From Gemmobacter sp. (GTDB taxonomy: Bacteria > Pseudomonadota > Alphaproteobacteria > Rhodobacterales > Rhodobacteraceae), in NCBI RefSeq assembly GCF_034676705.1, contig NZ_JAUCBS010000002.1, positions 320,001-384,000 of the forward strand: a DNA stretch of 64,000 nt, in the 5' to 3' direction. A program made the translations under genes and the position numbers. Below, in pieces: positions 23,367 to 31,556 of the stretch (the first letter of the stretch is position 1; each line of letters starts with the position of its first letter). The notes below the pieces were generated by a model. That model was given only the letters and a program-made list of their open reading frames with translations. It searched no databases and was not told the origin of the DNA.

Positions 23367-25523
23367 ATGCTGCGCTGGCTGATGTCCCCGATCGTGCTGC
23401 CGCTTGCCGCGCTGATGGCGGGGCTGGCCATCGCCACGCTGACGCTGGCCATGGCCATCAGCCAGCCGTGGCTGGGCCTGACACTTGGGCCTGCCCCCGA
23501 TGGCGCAATGGCCCAGGTGCTGGCGGTTGCCCCCGACGGGCCGGCGGAACGGGCCGGGATCAAACCGGGCGCCCGGCCGACGGCGGTGAACCGCGCGCCC
23601 CTGGACGCCGGCGACCTGATCGAAGAACCGGACATGCTGGACAATTTCCCGGCCTTTGAACGGTTCATCGCCCGGCAGGGCCAGCTGGCCCGCACCCTGC
23701 GCGACCCCGGCGGGGTGGTGATGACGGTGCAGGACAGTGCCCCCGCAACGATTGAACCGGCCAGCTGGCGGCCCTTCTGGTCCTTGCCGGCCGCGTTCTG
23801 GGCGCAGCTTCTGGTCGGGCTGTTCGGCTTTGTCGCGGGCAGCCTTGTGCTGGGCATCCAGCGCAGCCGGGCGGCGGCGTTTCTGTGGGTGGCGGGCGTG
23901 GGGCTGATGATGTCGGCCGATGCGGCGGCGGTCTATTCCTCGCGCGAACTGGCGCTGCCGGGCACGATGTTCCGCCTGCTGTCAGCCGGGAACCATCTGG
24001 GAGCGCTGCTGTTCGGGGCGGGAATGGTCGGGCTGTTCCTGTGCTATCCGGCGCGGCTGGTAGCGCCGCGCTGGCAGGTGCTGCCCGGCGTGGCGCTGGT
24101 GCTGTGGTGGGGGGCCAACCAGATGCGCCTGCTGCCGTCGCCGGCCATCGGGTTCCAGTTGCCGGTGGTTCTGGCGCTGATCGGCATTGCTGCCTGTGTC
24201 GTGCTGCAATTCCGCGCCACCCGGCGCGATCCGCGCGCCCGCGCCGCGCTGCGCTGGCTGGGTCTGGCGGTGCTGATCGGGGCCGGCGCCTTTGTGATGA
24301 CCATCATCGTCCCCAGCCTGCTGGGGTTCGAGACGCCGCTGTCGCAGGGCTTTGCCTTCCTGTTCTTCCTGCCGATCTATGGCGGGCTGGCGCTTGGCGT
24401 TGCCCGCTATCGCCTGTTTGAGCTGGAGGACTGGGCGTTCCGCATCCTGTTCTACATGTCGGGCATGGTGCTGCTGCTGGCCTTGGATGCCGCCCTGATC
24501 GCGCTGATCGCCATGGAACGGGCCCCGGCCTTTGGCCTGTCGCTGCTGGCGGTGTGCCTGCTGTATCTGCCGCTGCGCGACGGGCTGGGGCGGCGCCTGC
24601 TGCGCCGGCGGGGCGATCTGTCGGGCGCGCTGTTCCGCGCCATCACCGATGTGGCGCTGACCCCGCCCGGCGCCTCGCGCCGGGAACGCTGGCAAGCGCT
24701 GCTGACCACCAGCTTCGACCCCCTGCGGATCGAGCCGCTGGACCAGCCGCCCCCAGCGCCCCGGCTGGCCGATGATGGCGCGGCGCTGGACATTCCGGCG
24801 GTGGATTCCCTGCCGCCCCTGCGCCTGATGTGGGCGCGCGGGGGGCGGGCGCTGTTTTCGCCGCATGATCTGGCCCGGGCCAGGGAAATGGTGACCATGC
24901 TGGATCAGGCCGCCGCCAGCCGCCGCGCCTATGAAACCGGCGTGGCCGAGGAACGCGCCCGCATCGCGCAGGACATGCACGACAACATCGGCATCCAGCT
25001 GATGGGCGCGCTGCATTCCGGGTCTGCCGCACGCAAGGATGCGCTGATCCGCGAAACGCTCAGCGACCTGCGCGACATCATTTCCAACGCCAACCGGGCC
25101 GATCTGGGGCTGGATGAACTGTTGGCCGACCTGCGCGCAACGCTGGGCGAACACCTGTCGGCGGTGGGCATCGCGCTGGACTGGGATGTCACCGGCAATG
25201 GCCCCGCCCGCCTGCCCCCCCGGCTGGCCCATGCCCTGCGGTCCATCCTGCGCGAGGCGGTCAGCAATGCGCTGCGCCATTCGGGGGCCACACGGGTGCA
25301 GGTGCGGGTTCAGATGGCGGACGACCGGCTGCATCTGTCGGTCGAGGATGATGGCCGGGGACTGGGCGCCGCCATGCCGTCGTCCGGCGGGGGCAACGGG
25401 CTGGCCAACATGCGCACGCGGGCGGCGGGGCTGGGGGGTGACGTGGCCATCCTGCCCGCCCCCGGCGGCGGCACCCGGATAGAGGCGGTGCTGCCCGTGG
25501 CACAAATGGGGAAGGCCGCATGA
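23367..25523 (+). CDS. Membrane sensor histidine kinase with PDZ-like N-terminus
   Basis: A 718-residue kinase. The order is an N-terminal helix (about 5-30), then an extracytoplasmic PDZ-like segment (LAVAPDGPAERAGIKPGARPTAVN, about 50-75) and about seven to eight membrane helices (130-390). A linker leads to a HisKA_3-type dimerisation helix with phospho-acceptor His538 in AQDMHDNIG. The catalytic domain has N-box REAVSNALRHSG, VEDDGRGLG and GNGLANMRTRAAGLGG. This is the NarX/DegS-type catalytic arrangement that pairs with NarL-family regulators. The response regulator gene overlaps its stop (ATGA). The PDZ-like region could bind a peptide C-terminus, which would fit a peptide-linked cluster, but that is inference. 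Confidence 0.92.
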   Translation: MLRWLMSPIVLPLAALMAGLAIATLTLAMAISQPWLGLTLGPAPDGAMAQVLAVAPDGPAERAGIKPGARPTAVNRAPLDAGDLIEEPDMLDNFPAFERFIARQGQLARTLRDPGGVVMTVQDSAPATIEPASWRPFWSLPAAFWAQLLVGLFGFVAGSLVLGIQRSRAAAFLWVAGVGLMMSADAAAVYSSRELALPGTMFRLLSAGNHLGALLFGAGMVGLFLCYPARLVAPRWQVLPGVALVLWWGANQMRLLPSPAIGFQLPVVLALIGIAACVVLQFRATRRDPRARAALRWLGLAVLIGAGAFVMTIIVPSLLGFETPLSQGFAFLFFLPIYGGLALGVARYRLFELEDWAFRILFYMSGMVLLLALDAALIALIAMERAPAFGLSLLAVCLLYLPLRDGLGRRLLRRRGDLSGALFRAITDVALTPPGASRRERWQALLTTSFDPLRIEPLDQPPPAPRLADDGAALDIPAVDSLPPLRLMWARGGRALFSPHDLARAREMVTMLDQAAASRRAYETGVAEERARIAQDMHDNIGIQLMGALHSGSAARKDALIRETLSDLRDIISNANRADLGLDELLADLRATLGEHLSAVGIALDWDVTGNGPARLPPRLAHALRSILREAVSNALRHSGATRVQVRVQMADDRLHLSVEDDGRGLGAAMPSSGGGNGLANMRTRAAGLGGDVAILPAPGGGTRIEAVLPVAQMGKAA

Positions 25524-26170
25524 AATCGGTGCTGATCGTCGAGGATGTCGCCGAAACCCGCCGCTGGCTGGGCAGCATCGTGCATGCCGCCTTTCCCGAC
25601 GCCCAGCTGACCGAGGCGGCGACCCTGCGCGCCGCCCAGGGCCTGCTGCGGGAAAGCTTCGATCTGGCGCTGATCGACCTTGGCTTGCCCGATGGCAGCG
25701 GGCTCGATGTGCTGCGCGCCCTGCGCAACCAGCAAAGCGGCGCGCTCTGCGTCGTCACCACGGCGATGGGCGACGATGCCAGCATCGTGGCGGCGCTGTC
25801 GTCTGGCGCCGATGGCTATCTGCTCAAGGAACAGCCGGCCGAGGTTCTGGCCCGCCAGTTGCTGCAACTGTCGATCGGCGTACCCGCGCTGTCACCGGCA
25901 GTGGCGCGGCGGATCATGGAACATTTCCGCCTGACCGGCCCCGCCGCGCCCCCCGACAGCGGCCTGACCCAGCGCGAAACCGAGGTGCTGGGCCTGATCG
26001 GCCGCGGCATGCGCAACACCGAGGTGGCGGCGGCGCTGGGGCTGGCCGATACCACGGTGGCCGGCTACATCAAGGCGATCTACCGCAAGCTGGGCATTTC
26101 CACCCGCGCCGAAGCCTCGTGGCATGCCACGCGGATGGGTCTTGCCTCGCGCCCGACGGGCGACGGCTAA
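25520..26170 (+). CDS. NarL/FixJ-family response regulator
   Basis: A 216-residue two-component regulator. The receiver domain has acidic residues in VEDV (E8, D9) and a phospho-acceptor Asp53 in LIDLGLPDG. Thr in VVTTAMG and Lys in YLLKEQ complete the site. The C-terminal LuxR-type helix-turn-helix reads LTQRETEVLGLIGRGMRNTEVAAALGLADTTVAGYIKAIYRKLG (about 148-190). It is translationally coupled to the kinase upstream and is its obvious partner. Targets are unknown; the tandem repeat at 21947-21968 is a candidate site. Confidence 0.94.
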   Translation: MKSVLIVEDVAETRRWLGSIVHAAFPDAQLTEAATLRAAQGLLRESFDLALIDLGLPDGSGLDVLRALRNQQSGALCVVTTAMGDDASIVAALSSGADGYLLKEQPAEVLARQLLQLSIGVPALSPAVARRIMEHFRLTGPAAPPDSGLTQRETEVLGLIGRGMRNTEVAAALGLADTTVAGYIKAIYRKLGISTRAEASWHATRMGLASRPTGDG

Positions 26171-26174
26171 GCCC

Positions 26175-26972
26175 CTAGTCCGACAGCTTGTTCAGCGCGC
26201 CCTGCATCAGCGCATCCAACCCAAGCCGCGCCTTGTCCATCAGCGCGACATAGCCGGCCAGCGCCGGCTGCGCGGCGGGAACCGCCTGGCCGATGCGGGC
26301 GGACTGGCTGTAGACGGCCCATGCCAGCACGGCCAACGCGATCATCAGCACGAATCCGATGCGGAACCCGGCGCGGCGGCGTTCGGGCGGTTCGGGCAGC
26401 GTCACCCCCCCACCCCCCCGGCGCGAGGCGCTGCTGGCATCCAGCGTGGAATTGATCGCCTCGATATCCGGCAGCAGTTCGCGGCGCGCGGCGCGGGTGG
26501 ACACGGGCACAGGGTCCGGCACAGGCGGCGGCGCGGCGTCCTCGGGTTCCTGCGCGCGGGGGCGAATGCGCAGGCGCGGGGCCGGCGCCTCGGTCAGGCC
26601 CAGTTCGGGCTGCATCTCCAGGCTGCGGGCAGCGGCGCGGGCGTTTTCCTCGGCCCGGGCGCGGGTTTCGCGCTCGGCCTCCTCGCGCAGGACGGCCAGC
26701 ATGGATTCGTCCAGCGAATGCCGGCGCAGCACCTGCGGGTCTTCGGGTTCGGGTTCGGGGTCCGGCTCGGGCGCGGATGGTTCGGGTTCGGGCACCACCG
26801 GCGCCGCTGTCACGGCTGCGGGCGCGGGGGATTCCCCGGCACCTTCGGGCAGGTCCGGCGCCTGGAACCAGACATGGTTGCAGGCAGAACATTGCACGTC
26901 CCGCCCTTCGGCCGGGATAAGCGATGCGTCCACCTCGTACTGGGCGTCGCAGTTCGGGCAGATCAGTCGCAT
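26175..26972 (-). CDS. Zinc-ribbon membrane protein (MJ0042 type)
   Basis: A 265-residue protein. It begins with an MJ0042-type zinc ribbon (CPNC at 5-8 and CSAC at about 28-31, the second followed by NHVWF). A long acidic, proline-rich linker follows (EPEPSAPEPDPEPEPEDP). After a helical region comes a single transmembrane segment near 208-226 (GFRIGFVLMIALAVLAWAVY) and a short periplasmic tail. This architecture is common in alphaproteobacteria next to ftsEX and has no established function. It is divergent from ftsE across about 170 bases. Confidence 0.85.
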   Translation of the reverse strand: MRLICPNCDAQYEVDASLIPAEGRDVQCSACNHVWFQAPDLPEGAGESPAPAAVTAAPVVPEPEPSAPEPDPEPEPEDPQVLRRHSLDESMLAVLREEAERETRARAEENARAAARSLEMQPELGLTEAPAPRLRIRPRAQEPEDAAPPPVPDPVPVSTRAARRELLPDIEAINSTLDASSASRRGGGGVTLPEPPERRRAGFRIGFVLMIALAVLAWAVYSQSARIGQAVPAAQPALAGYVALMDKARLGLDALMQGALNKLSD

Positions 26973-27144
26973 CGGCCAATGTCCCCAAGCTTCAGCTGCC
27001 CGGCTCTTCTGGCAGCGCCCCTGAGGCGCAGTTGTAGCAAGGGAATGCGGGTTCTTCCAGTATTCCCAACACCTTTGCGCCAGTGATTGCAACGGTGTGC
27101 GCCACGGGCCATTCTGCCCCCGCCTGATTCGCAAAGGGACCAGC

Positions 27145-27816
27145 GTGATTTCATTCGACAAGGTGGGCTACAGCTACGGCGGCGGCGAATTGCTGTCCGA
27201 GATCTCGCTGACCCTTGCGCCGGGGTCTTTCCACTTTCTGACGGGGCCATCAGGGGCGGGCAAGACCACGTTTCTCAAGCTGTGCTATGCCGAACTGCTG
27301 CCTACCGCCGGCCGCCTGATGCTGTTCGAGGGCGAGGCGCGCGGCCTGAGCCGCGATGACGTGGCCATGGTGCGCCGCCGGATCGGCGTGGTGCACCAGG
27401 ACTGCCAGTTCCTGGACCACCTGCCGGTCGCCGCCAATGTCGCCCTGCCCCTGACCGTGACGGGGCGCGACCCCGATGTCGCCGATCTACAGGATCTGCT
27501 GACCTGGGTGGGCCTGCGCCCGCTGGCCGATGCGCTGCCGCCGTCCCTGTCGGGGGGGGAGCGGCAAAGGGCCGCAGTCGCCCGCGCCGTCATCATGTCG
27601 CCCGACGTGATCCTGGCCGATGAACCCACCGGCAACCTGGACTGGGAGATGTCGCAGCGGCTGCTGAAACTGTTCGTGGAACTGAACCGCATGGGCAAGA
27701 CCATCGTGATCGCCACCCATGACATGAACCTGATCCGCACCGCCAAGGGCCAGGTGGCCGCGCGCGTGCTGCGCATCCAGAACCGGCGGGTGCAACTGGC
27801 GGGGGCCGATCTGTGA
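27145..27816 (+). CDS. ftsE: Cell division ATP-binding protein FtsE
   Basis: ABC-type ATPase that with FtsX controls septal murein hydrolases. The 223-residue protein has Walker A GPSGAGKTT, Q-loop VVHQDCQFLDHL, signature LSGGERQRAAVARA and Walker B VILADEPTGNLD, with the characteristic HDMNLI switch. I start it at the GTG 27145, preceded by AAAGGGA six bases upstream. The longer frame from 27097 runs into the promoter. The stop overlaps the GTG start of ftsX. Confidence 0.95.
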   Translation: MISFDKVGYSYGGGELLSEISLTLAPGSFHFLTGPSGAGKTTFLKLCYAELLPTAGRLMLFEGEARGLSRDDVAMVRRRIGVVHQDCQFLDHLPVAANVALPLTVTGRDPDVADLQDLLTWVGLRPLADALPPSLSGGERQRAAVARAVIMSPDVILADEPTGNLDWEMSQRLLKLFVELNRMGKTIVIATHDMNLIRTAKGQVAARVLRIQNRRVQLAGADL

Positions 27817-28715
27817 AGGCGCTTCTGCAACGACTGGGCCTGATCTGGTCCGACCGCGCATCGGACCGGGTGGTGCCCCCCACCGGGCATACCGCCTGGC
27901 TGACCGGCTTTACCGCCGGCGCCATGACCTTTCTGGCGGTTTTCGCGCTGGCGCTGTCGCTGGCCGCCGGCCGGCTGGCGGACCGCTGGGCCGATGCGCT
28001 GACCAGCACCGCGACCATCCGCATATCGGCCCCGCCCGACCAGATGGCGGCGCAGACCCGGGCCGTGCTGGACCTGCTGGCCACCACCCCCGGAGTGCAG
28101 GGGCCGCGCGCCCTGACGGCCGACGAACAGCGCGCCCTGCTTGAGCCGTGGTTCGGCCCCGACCTGCCGGTGGACAGCCTGTCGCTGCCGCAGCTGGTGG
28201 AGTTCACCGAGGCCGACGGCGGCTATGATGCCCAAGGGTTGCGCCTGCGCTTGCAGGCCGAGGCGCCGGGCGCGGTGCTGGATGACCATACGCGCTGGCG
28301 GCGCCCGTTGACGGTGGCGGCCGAACGGCTGCGCCTGCTGGGCTGGCTGTCGCTGGCGCTGATCGGCGGGGCGCTGGCGGCGATGATCACGCTGGCGGCC
28401 AATTCATCGCTGGCGGCCAATGCCCAGGTGATCCGCGTCTTGCGGCTGGTGGGGGCGCAGGATGGCTTCATCGCCGGGGCCTTTGTGCGCCGCTTTACCA
28501 TCCGCGCAGCGGCGGGGGCGGTGGCGGGCATGGTGCTGGGGGTGCTGGGCATTCTGCTGCTGCCATCCGCCGATGCGGCAGGCGGGTTCCTGACCGGCCT
28601 TGGCTTTCAGGGCTGGGGCTGGCTGGTGCCGCTGGCCCTGCCCCCGGTGGCAGCGCTGGTGGCCTGGGCGGCCACGCGGCAGGCCGCGCTTTCCAAACTG
28701 CGAGAGTTGAAATGA
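27813..28715 (+). CDS. ftsX: Cell division protein FtsX
   Basis: Integral membrane partner of FtsE, 300 residues. It has one helix at about 25-45, a large periplasmic domain (about 50-170) and three C-terminal helices (about 175-200, 225-250, 265-285), the standard FtsX topology. The GTG start overlaps the ftsE stop, and the stop overlaps the ATG of the next gene, so ftsE-ftsX-acyltransferase form one translationally coupled operon. Sequence is divergent, as usual for FtsX, but position and topology make the call secure. Confidence 0.92.
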   Translation: MKALLQRLGLIWSDRASDRVVPPTGHTAWLTGFTAGAMTFLAVFALALSLAAGRLADRWADALTSTATIRISAPPDQMAAQTRAVLDLLATTPGVQGPRALTADEQRALLEPWFGPDLPVDSLSLPQLVEFTEADGGYDAQGLRLRLQAEAPGAVLDDHTRWRRPLTVAAERLRLLGWLSLALIGGALAAMITLAANSSLAANAQVIRVLRLVGAQDGFIAGAFVRRFTIRAAAGAVAGMVLGVLGILLLPSADAAGGFLTGLGFQGWGWLVPLALPPVAALVAWAATRQAALSKLRELK

Positions 28716-29464
28716 TGGGCCCCATGCGCGTTGCCCTGCAATATGTGATGTCGGCGATCTTCATCGTGCAGATGTATCTGATGATGGCGGTGATGGCGGT
28801 GGTGTTCCTGCCCTGGGCGCTGATCTCGCCTGCCGGGGCCTTTGCGGCCTGTCACAGCTATTGCCGGTGGGTGCGGTTCACCGCGCGCTGGCTGATCGGG
28901 CTGAGAACCGAAATCCGGGGCGCCCCGCCGCGCGATGTGGTGCTGGTGGCGGCCAAGCACCAGTCGTTCCTGGACATCCTGCTGATCTTTTCCGCCATGC
29001 CCCGCCCCCGCTTCATCATGAAGCGGGAACTGATCTGGACCCCGATCCTGGGGCAATATGCGCTGCGCCTGGGCTGCATTCCGGTCAACCGCGGCAAGCG
29101 CGGCGCGGCGATCAAGCAGATGATCGCCGATGTCGCATCCGGCAAGGACAAGGGCGGGCAGCTGGCGATCTATGCGCAGGGCACCCGCGTGGCGCCGGGC
29201 GTCAAGGCGCCCTACAAGATCGGCATCGGCGCGCTTTACAAGGAACTTGGGCAGGATTGCGTGCCGGTGGCCACCAATGTGGGGGTGTTCTGGCCCCGGC
29301 ACGGCATCCTGCGCAAGCCGGGCGTCGCGGTGGTGGATTTCCTGCCGCGCATCCCCGCGGGCAAGCCGCTGCCAGAGTTCATGGCCGAACTGGAAGCGGC
29401 GATCGAAACCCGGTCCGACGACCTGCTGGCCGAGGCGGGATTCCGCCCCGGCGATCCCGTCTAG
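28712..29464 (+). CDS. 1-acyl-sn-glycerol-3-phosphate acyltransferase (PlsC family)
   Basis: Membrane acyltransferase of phospholipid synthesis (lysophosphatidic to phosphatidic acid) or a related lipid. The 250-residue protein has motif I KHQSFLD (H-x4-D), motif II-like region VNRGKRGAAIKQM and motif III as IYAQGTR. The last has Gln instead of the usual Glu in EGTR. A transmembrane segment lies at about 12-40. It is coupled to ftsX by an ATGA overlap, linking envelope growth and lipid supply. It converges with trxC with a four-base overlap of stops. Confidence 0.92.
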   Translation: MMGPMRVALQYVMSAIFIVQMYLMMAVMAVVFLPWALISPAGAFAACHSYCRWVRFTARWLIGLRTEIRGAPPRDVVLVAAKHQSFLDILLIFSAMPRPRFIMKRELIWTPILGQYALRLGCIPVNRGKRGAAIKQMIADVASGKDKGGQLAIYAQGTRVAPGVKAPYKIGIGALYKELGQDCVPVATNVGVFWPRHGILRKPGVAVVDFLPRIPAGKPLPEFMAELEAAIETRSDDLLAEAGFRPGDPV

Positions 29465-29904
29465 CCCCGCCCGCCCAGCTTGCCCTGCACAAAGGCCACG
29501 ATATCGGCGGCAGGCCGGGCCCCGGCCAGCCGTGCCACCTCGCGCCCCTTGTGATACAGGATCAGCGCAGGAATGCCCTGGATGCGGGCGCGCGATGACA
29601 CTTCGGGGTGGTCTTGCGTGTTCAGCTTGGCCAACCGCACCCGGGGCGCCAGCGCCTGTGCCGCCTTGGCGAATTCCGGCGCCATCATCCGGCAGGGGCC
29701 GCACCAGGGCGCCCAGTAATCGACCAGAATGGGCAGTTCGTCCCCCCGGGTCGCCTTGTCATGCGCGGCAGGGTCCAGCTCGGCCGGTTTGGCGGCAATC
29801 AGCGGGTCGCCGCAGCTGCCGCAGCGGGGGTGCTGGTCCAGCCGGTCCAGCGGAACGCGGTTGGCCTGACCGCAGGTCAGGCAGGTAAGGCGGGCGGTGT
29901 CCAT
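29461..29904 (-). CDS. trxC: Thioredoxin 2 (zinc-binding thioredoxin TrxC)
   Basis: Cytoplasmic disulfide reductase of 147 residues. An N-terminal zinc ribbon (CLTC and CGSC, within the first 35 residues) precedes a thioredoxin domain with the active site WAPWCGPCR and the cis-Pro loop GIPALILY. The zinc ribbon separates TrxC from TrxA. The gene is divergent from the EamA transporter and converges with the acyltransferase gene. Confidence 0.95.
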   Translation of the reverse strand: MDTARLTCLTCGQANRVPLDRLDQHPRCGSCGDPLIAAKPAELDPAAHDKATRGDELPILVDYWAPWCGPCRMMAPEFAKAAQALAPRVRLAKLNTQDHPEVSSRARIQGIPALILYHKGREVARLAGARPAADIVAFVQGKLGGRG

Positions 29905-30051
29905 GGCGGTCCTCGCGGGATGGCTTTTCCCCTAGATCGGGCCGAACGGGCGCTTTGCCAAGGGGCTTGCGGCTGCGACAGTCTGGCCGGGCTTGCACCG
30001 CCCCGGCCGCTGCGGCAAGACCGGCAGGTCAGACCGCAAAGGACCGCCCCC

Positions 30052-30924
30052 ATGACCCGCAGCCGTGCCACCGCCATTGGCTTTGTCGCCGTGCTGCTAT
30101 GGTCGGTGCTGGCATTGCTGACGGTGCTGACCGCCCCCGTGCCGCCGTTTCTGCTGAACGCGCTGACCTTTGGCATCGGCGGGCTGGTCGGGCTGGTATG
30201 GATTGCCGCCACCGGCGGCGCAGGGCGGCTGCGCGGCCTGTCGCCCGGGGTTCTGCTGTTCGGCATCGCGGGGCTGTTCGGCTATCATGCGCTGTATTTC
30301 AGTGCGCTGCGGCTGGCCCCGGCGGCCGAGGCGGGGCTGATTTCCTATCTGTGGCCGCTGTTCATCGTGCTGCTGTCGGGCCTGCTGCCGGGCGAGCGGT
30401 TGACGCGCGCCCATGTCGCCGGGGCGCTGCTGGCCTTTGCCGGGGCGGCGCTGATCGTGCTGTCGCGCGGTGGCGGCGACATGGCACCGGGGGCCGTGCT
30501 GGGGCTGGCGCTGGCGTTCCTGTGCGCTGTCACCTGGGCGGTCTATTCCGTCGGCTCGCGCCGATTCGGCACCGCCCCGACCGAGGCGGTGGCCCTGTTC
30601 TGCATTGCCACGGCGCTGCTGTCGGTGCCCTTTCACCTGATGCTGGAAGAATCCCTGTGGCCGCAAGGCGCCATCGGCTGGGGCGCGGTGGTGGCGCTGG
30701 GGCTGGGGCCGGTGGGATTGGCGTTCTATGTCTGGGACATCGGGATGAAGCGGGGCGACATCCAGTTGCTGGGCGTTGCGTCCTATGCCGCGCCGCTGCT
30801 GTCCACGCTGGCGCTGGTGCTGGCCGGGGTCGCCCAGGCCACGCCGATGCTGGCGCTGGCCGCCGCGCTGATCACCGGGGGCGCGCTGCTGGCCGCCCGC
30901 GCTGGTCAGGGATCAAAGCGATAG
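30052..30924 (+). CDS. EamA/DMT-family transporter
   Basis: A 290-residue inner-membrane protein with about ten hydrophobic helices in two EamA repeats (for example LLWSVLALLTVLTAPVPPF and GLISYLWPLFIVLLSGLLPGE in the first). It is a drug/metabolite transporter superfamily member with unknown substrate. I chose ATG 30052 since upstream in-frame sequence overlaps trxC's promoter region. Its 3' end overlaps the end of the convergent sulfotransferase gene by about 19 bases. Confidence 0.9.
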   Translation: MTRSRATAIGFVAVLLWSVLALLTVLTAPVPPFLLNALTFGIGGLVGLVWIAATGGAGRLRGLSPGVLLFGIAGLFGYHALYFSALRLAPAAEAGLISYLWPLFIVLLSGLLPGERLTRAHVAGALLAFAGAALIVLSRGGGDMAPGAVLGLALAFLCAVTWAVYSVGSRRFGTAPTEAVALFCIATALLSVPFHLMLEESLWPQGAIGWGAVVALGLGPVGLAFYVWDIGMKRGDIQLLGVASYAAPLLSTLALVLAGVAQATPMLALAAALITGGALLAARAGQGSKR

Positions 30925-31556
30925 CCAAAGCGGGCAATGTCGGGCGCGCACAGCCGCGCCACGATGCCCGCCGTGTCGTCATCGTAGAACACCCGCCAGT
31001 CGCGCGCACGGTTGGATGCATTGGCCCGCGCAACCGGCGCCAGACGCAGGCCCAGATGCGCCTCGAACGGGGCAAGGTCGCTGTCCAGATGTTCCAGCCG
31101 CACGAACAGGTCGCAGCGTTCCTGCCCGTCAGGCTGACGCACCCAGGCGGCATAGGGCCAGTTCGCCATGCTCCCTTGCGTGGCGGGATCGCGCAGGAAC
31201 GCCGCAAACTCTACCCGCTGCGCCAAAGCCACCGCCGGGTGGGCAAACCGCTGGCCCCTCAGCCAGTGGTAATAGCTGACCATCCGGTCCCAGGGGTTCC
31301 TGACCAGCGTCAGCACGAACAGCCCCTGCCCGCCATCGGGCAGGATCCCGTCCAGATCGGCCAGGGTCGAATGCTTCCACAACCGCCCGCGCGGGGTCAG
31401 GCCGGCCAGCCGGCGCCGCCGGGCCCGCGCCTTGGGGGTATCGCCGACGATCAGGTCATCCTTCATCGCCCGCGCCTCCAGCGCCAGCATCAGCGCGGTG
31501 CCCCCGGTCTTGGGCGCATGCACGAACAGGTAGCGCCGCCCCTGCGACAGGATCAT
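30906..31556 (-). CDS. Sulfotransferase family protein
   Basis: A 216-residue protein with a sulfotransferase fold. The 5'-phosphosulfate loop is FVHAPKTGGTAL (about 11-22), and the 3'-phosphate region is LVRNPWDRMVSYYHW. These are the PAPS-binding elements of the sulfotransferase-2/3 family (carbohydrate and lipid sulfotransferases). Substrate is unknown. The start at 31556 overlaps the stop of the upstream EamA transporter gene (ATGA), so the two are one operon and the transporter might move the substrate or product. Confidence 0.88.
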   Translation of the reverse strand: MILSQGRRYLFVHAPKTGGTALMLALEARAMKDDLIVGDTPKARARRRRLAGLTPRGRLWKHSTLADLDGILPDGGQGLFVLTLVRNPWDRMVSYYHWLRGQRFAHPAVALAQRVEFAAFLRDPATQGSMANWPYAAWVRQPDGQERCDLFVRLEHLDSDLAPFEAHLGLRLAPVARANASNRARDWRVFYDDDTAGIVARLCAPDIARFGYRFDP

